Source: Burkholderia ubonensis subsp. mesacidophila
GTDB lineage: Bacteria; Pseudomonadota; Gammaproteobacteria; Burkholderiales; Burkholderiaceae
Assembly (NCBI RefSeq): GCF_002097715.1
Contig: NZ_CP020737.1
Coordinates: 434,001 to 498,000 of the forward strand
Direction: 5' to 3'
Length of the DNA stretch: 64,000 nucleotides
Both the position numbers and the translations under genes were made by a program. Positions 62,569 to 64,000 of the stretch are shown here, in pieces; the first letter of the stretch is position 1, and each line of letters starts with the position of its first letter. The notes below the pieces were generated by a model that was given only the letters and a program-made list of their open reading frames with translations, was not told the origin of the DNA and did not search any database.

Positions 62569-62587
62569 CACGTCGCGTCCCGGCCTG

Positions 62588-63073
62588 ATGAAACGATTCG
62601 AACCGAGCTTTCTCGACAAGCTGTTCGACGATGAACCGCACTTGCCGGCTTCCGCGGCGATGCGGCAATTGTCGCTGGAAGAGCTGAAGAACACGGTCGC
62701 CCGCGATGTCGAGGCGATCCTCAATACCCGTATCGCGCATACCGACCACGAGCTGGCGACGCTGCCGGAATGCCAGAAGTCGGTGCTGACCTACGGGCTG
62801 AACGATTTCGCGGGCCTGAGCCTCGCGAGCCACTACGACCGCACCTACATCTGCAAGTCGATCCAGCAGGCGATCGCGCGCCATGAGCCGCGCCTGCAGC
62901 AGGTGCAAGTGATGTTCGAGCTCAACGAGCAGTCGACCAACGCGCTCTATTTCGCGATCCAGGCGCTGCTCGTCGTGCACCCGGCCGAAGAGCCGGTCAA
63001 TTTCGACGCGATGCTGCAGCCGTCGACGCTGCAGTATTCGGTCACACGCGCGCGCGCCGCGAAAGCGCAGTAA
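62588..63073 (+). CDS. tssE: TssE, T6SS baseplate wedge (gp25-like)
   Basis: This 161-residue protein has the gp25-like pattern: SLEELKNTVARDVEAILNTR near residues 28-48 (with the EAILNTR motif), CQKSVLTYGLNDFAGLS and ARHEPRLQQVQVMFELNEQS. TssE forms baseplate wedges with TssF, TssG and TssK and starts sheath assembly. It lies downstream of hcp and its hairpin. Confidence 0.94.
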   Translation: MKRFEPSFLDKLFDDEPHLPASAAMRQLSLEELKNTVARDVEAILNTRIAHTDHELATLPECQKSVLTYGLNDFAGLSLASHYDRTYICKSIQQAIARHEPRLQQVQVMFELNEQSTNALYFAIQALLVVHPAEEPVNFDAMLQPSTLQYSVTRARAAKAQ

Positions 63074-63138
63074 CTTACGCCGCCGCGCGGGCCGGACCGT
63101 CCGGCGCGGCAAGCAATGAAAGAGGTTCGGGGTCGTCG

Positions 63139-64000
63139 ATGGAAGAATTGCTGCCGTATTACGAGCGCGAATTATCGTTTTTGCGGCGCTATTCGCGCGA
63201 TTTCGCCGAACGCTACCCGAAGATCGCGGCGCGTCTCGCGCTCTCCGGCGAGCATTGCGAGGATCCGCACGTCGAGCGGATGATCGAGTCGTTCGCGCTG
63301 CTCGGCGCGCGGATCAACAAGAAGCTCGACGACGACTACCCCGAATTCACCGAAGCGCTGCTGGAAGTGCTGTATCCGCACTACCTGCGGCCGTTCCCGT
63401 CGTGCTCGATCGCGCAGTTCGCGCTCGGCGCGCCGGGCCAGCAGACCGAGCCGGTCGTCGTCGAGCGCGGCACCGAGCTGAAGAGCCGCCCGATCCGCGG
63501 CGTGCAGTGCCGGTTCCGCACCGCCTATGACGTGACGCTCGCGCCGATCCGCATTTCCGAGGCGCGCTACACGCCGGTCGCGCTCGCGCCGAGCGCGACG
63601 GTGCTGCCGCCCAACGCGACCGGCGTGATCTCGATCACGTTCGAATCGCTCGCGGCGCAGCTCGATCTCGGCGCGCTGAAGCTGTCGACGCTGCGCGCGC
63701 ACCTGCACGGCGAGCAGTCGTTCGTCGCCGCGCTCACCGATTGCCTGTTCGTCAACGTGCTCGGCGCGTACGTCGAGCCGGAGCGCAACGGCCGCTGGAC
63801 CGCGCTGCGCAAGCTGCCGATCACGCAGGCGGGCTTCGACGAGGGCGACGCGCTGATCGACTACCCGGCGAAATCGCATCCGGCGTACCGGCTGCTGACC
63901 GAGTATTTCGCGTTCCCCGACAAGTTCGACTTCGTCGATTTCGACCTCGCCGCGATCGCGCGCGCGTCCGGCCGCTGCCAGCGCTCGACGCTGCACCTCG
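63139..64000 (+). CDS. tssF: TssF, T6SS baseplate wedge (truncated by window edge)
   Basis: The first 287 residues are present; the frame is still open at the window edge. It starts MEELLPYYERELSFLRRYSR followed by YPKIAARLALSGEHCEDPHV, the start of TssF. The segment LEVLYPHYLRPFPSCSIAQF and GTELKSRPIRGVQCRFRTAY are further family blocks. TssF builds the baseplate wedge with TssG and TssK. AGAGG precedes the ATG at 63139. Confidence 0.95.
   Translation, partial: MEELLPYYERELSFLRRYSRDFAERYPKIAARLALSGEHCEDPHVERMIESFALLGARINKKLDDDYPEFTEALLEVLYPHYLRPFPSCSIAQFALGAPGQQTEPVVVERGTELKSRPIRGVQCRFRTAYDVTLAPIRISEARYTPVALAPSATVLPPNATGVISITFESLAAQLDLGALKLSTLRAHLHGEQSFVAALTDCLFVNVLGAYVEPERNGRWTALRKLPITQAGFDEGDALIDYPAKSHPAYRLLTEYFAFPDKFDFVDFDLAAIARASGRCQRSTLHL

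Overview
The window looks like a chromosome of the Burkholderia cepacia complex or a close relative. It is GC-rich, has the Burkholderia T6SS-1 gene order (tssL-tssK-tssJ divergent from a lipoprotein gene and tssB-tssC-hcp-tssE-tssF), carries three long closely related VgrG proteins with DUF2345 domains, and has a complete ebo cluster. The species call is inference; no rRNA or other marker is present.

Layout. (1) 1 to about 12.2 kb is the end of a mobile element or genomic island: an excisionase-like fragment, a winged-helix protein, an EexN-type entry-exclusion lipoprotein, a VirB6/TrbL-like protein, small hypothetical proteins, a cargo T6SS set (PAAR, VRR-NUC nuclease, DUF3396 immunity-type protein), a 1.27-kb non-coding stretch with repeats, and a three-gene operon of SF1 helicase, DarT-like ADP-ribosyltransferase and ADP-ribosylglycohydrolase. 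It ends at 12181-12225 in the 3' half of a tRNA-Thr gene, a typical attachment-site scar. (2) 12.3-14.6 kb holds a PIN toxin/excisionase-like antitoxin pair behind strong inverted repeats, a SymE-like gene and an XRE regulator. (3) 14.7-22.1 kb holds a VgrG module (VgrG, Ivy-like inhibitor, two-headed peptidoglycan hydrolase, second secreted protein, PAAR) bracketed by about 0.3-kb direct repeats. (4) 22.4-28.7 kb is a complete ebo operon (A, B, D, E, F, C), followed by an ABM-VOC fusion and a two-gene split version of VioB (29.7-32.9 kb). (5) 33.0-35.0 kb is a large lipoprotein. (6) 35.6-41.6 kb is a second VgrG module with the same plan as the first. (7) 41.8-43.5 kb holds two small conserved genes and an amino-acid-binding protein. 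(8) 43.8-53.1 kb is a third VgrG, an RHS toxin with a DUF4329 tip, its putative immunity gene, a gene remnant and two more immunity-like genes. (9) 53.3-56.0 kb holds a chemoreceptor and two small proteins. (10) 56.0-64.0 kb is the T6SS-1 structural cluster, running off the window inside tssF.

How it fits together. The structural T6SS genes at the right end could fire three VgrG spikes carrying peptidoglycan hydrolases and an RHS toxin, with periplasmic or cytoplasmic immunity proteins encoded beside each. The island contributes a fourth PAAR-nuclease-immunity set. The two most unusual parts are the helicase/DarT/ADP-ribosylglycohydrolase operon at the island end, a plausible and possibly undescribed phage-defence or toxin-antitoxin system, and the split VioB-like pair next to ebo, a possible route to a bis-indole or related exported metabolite.
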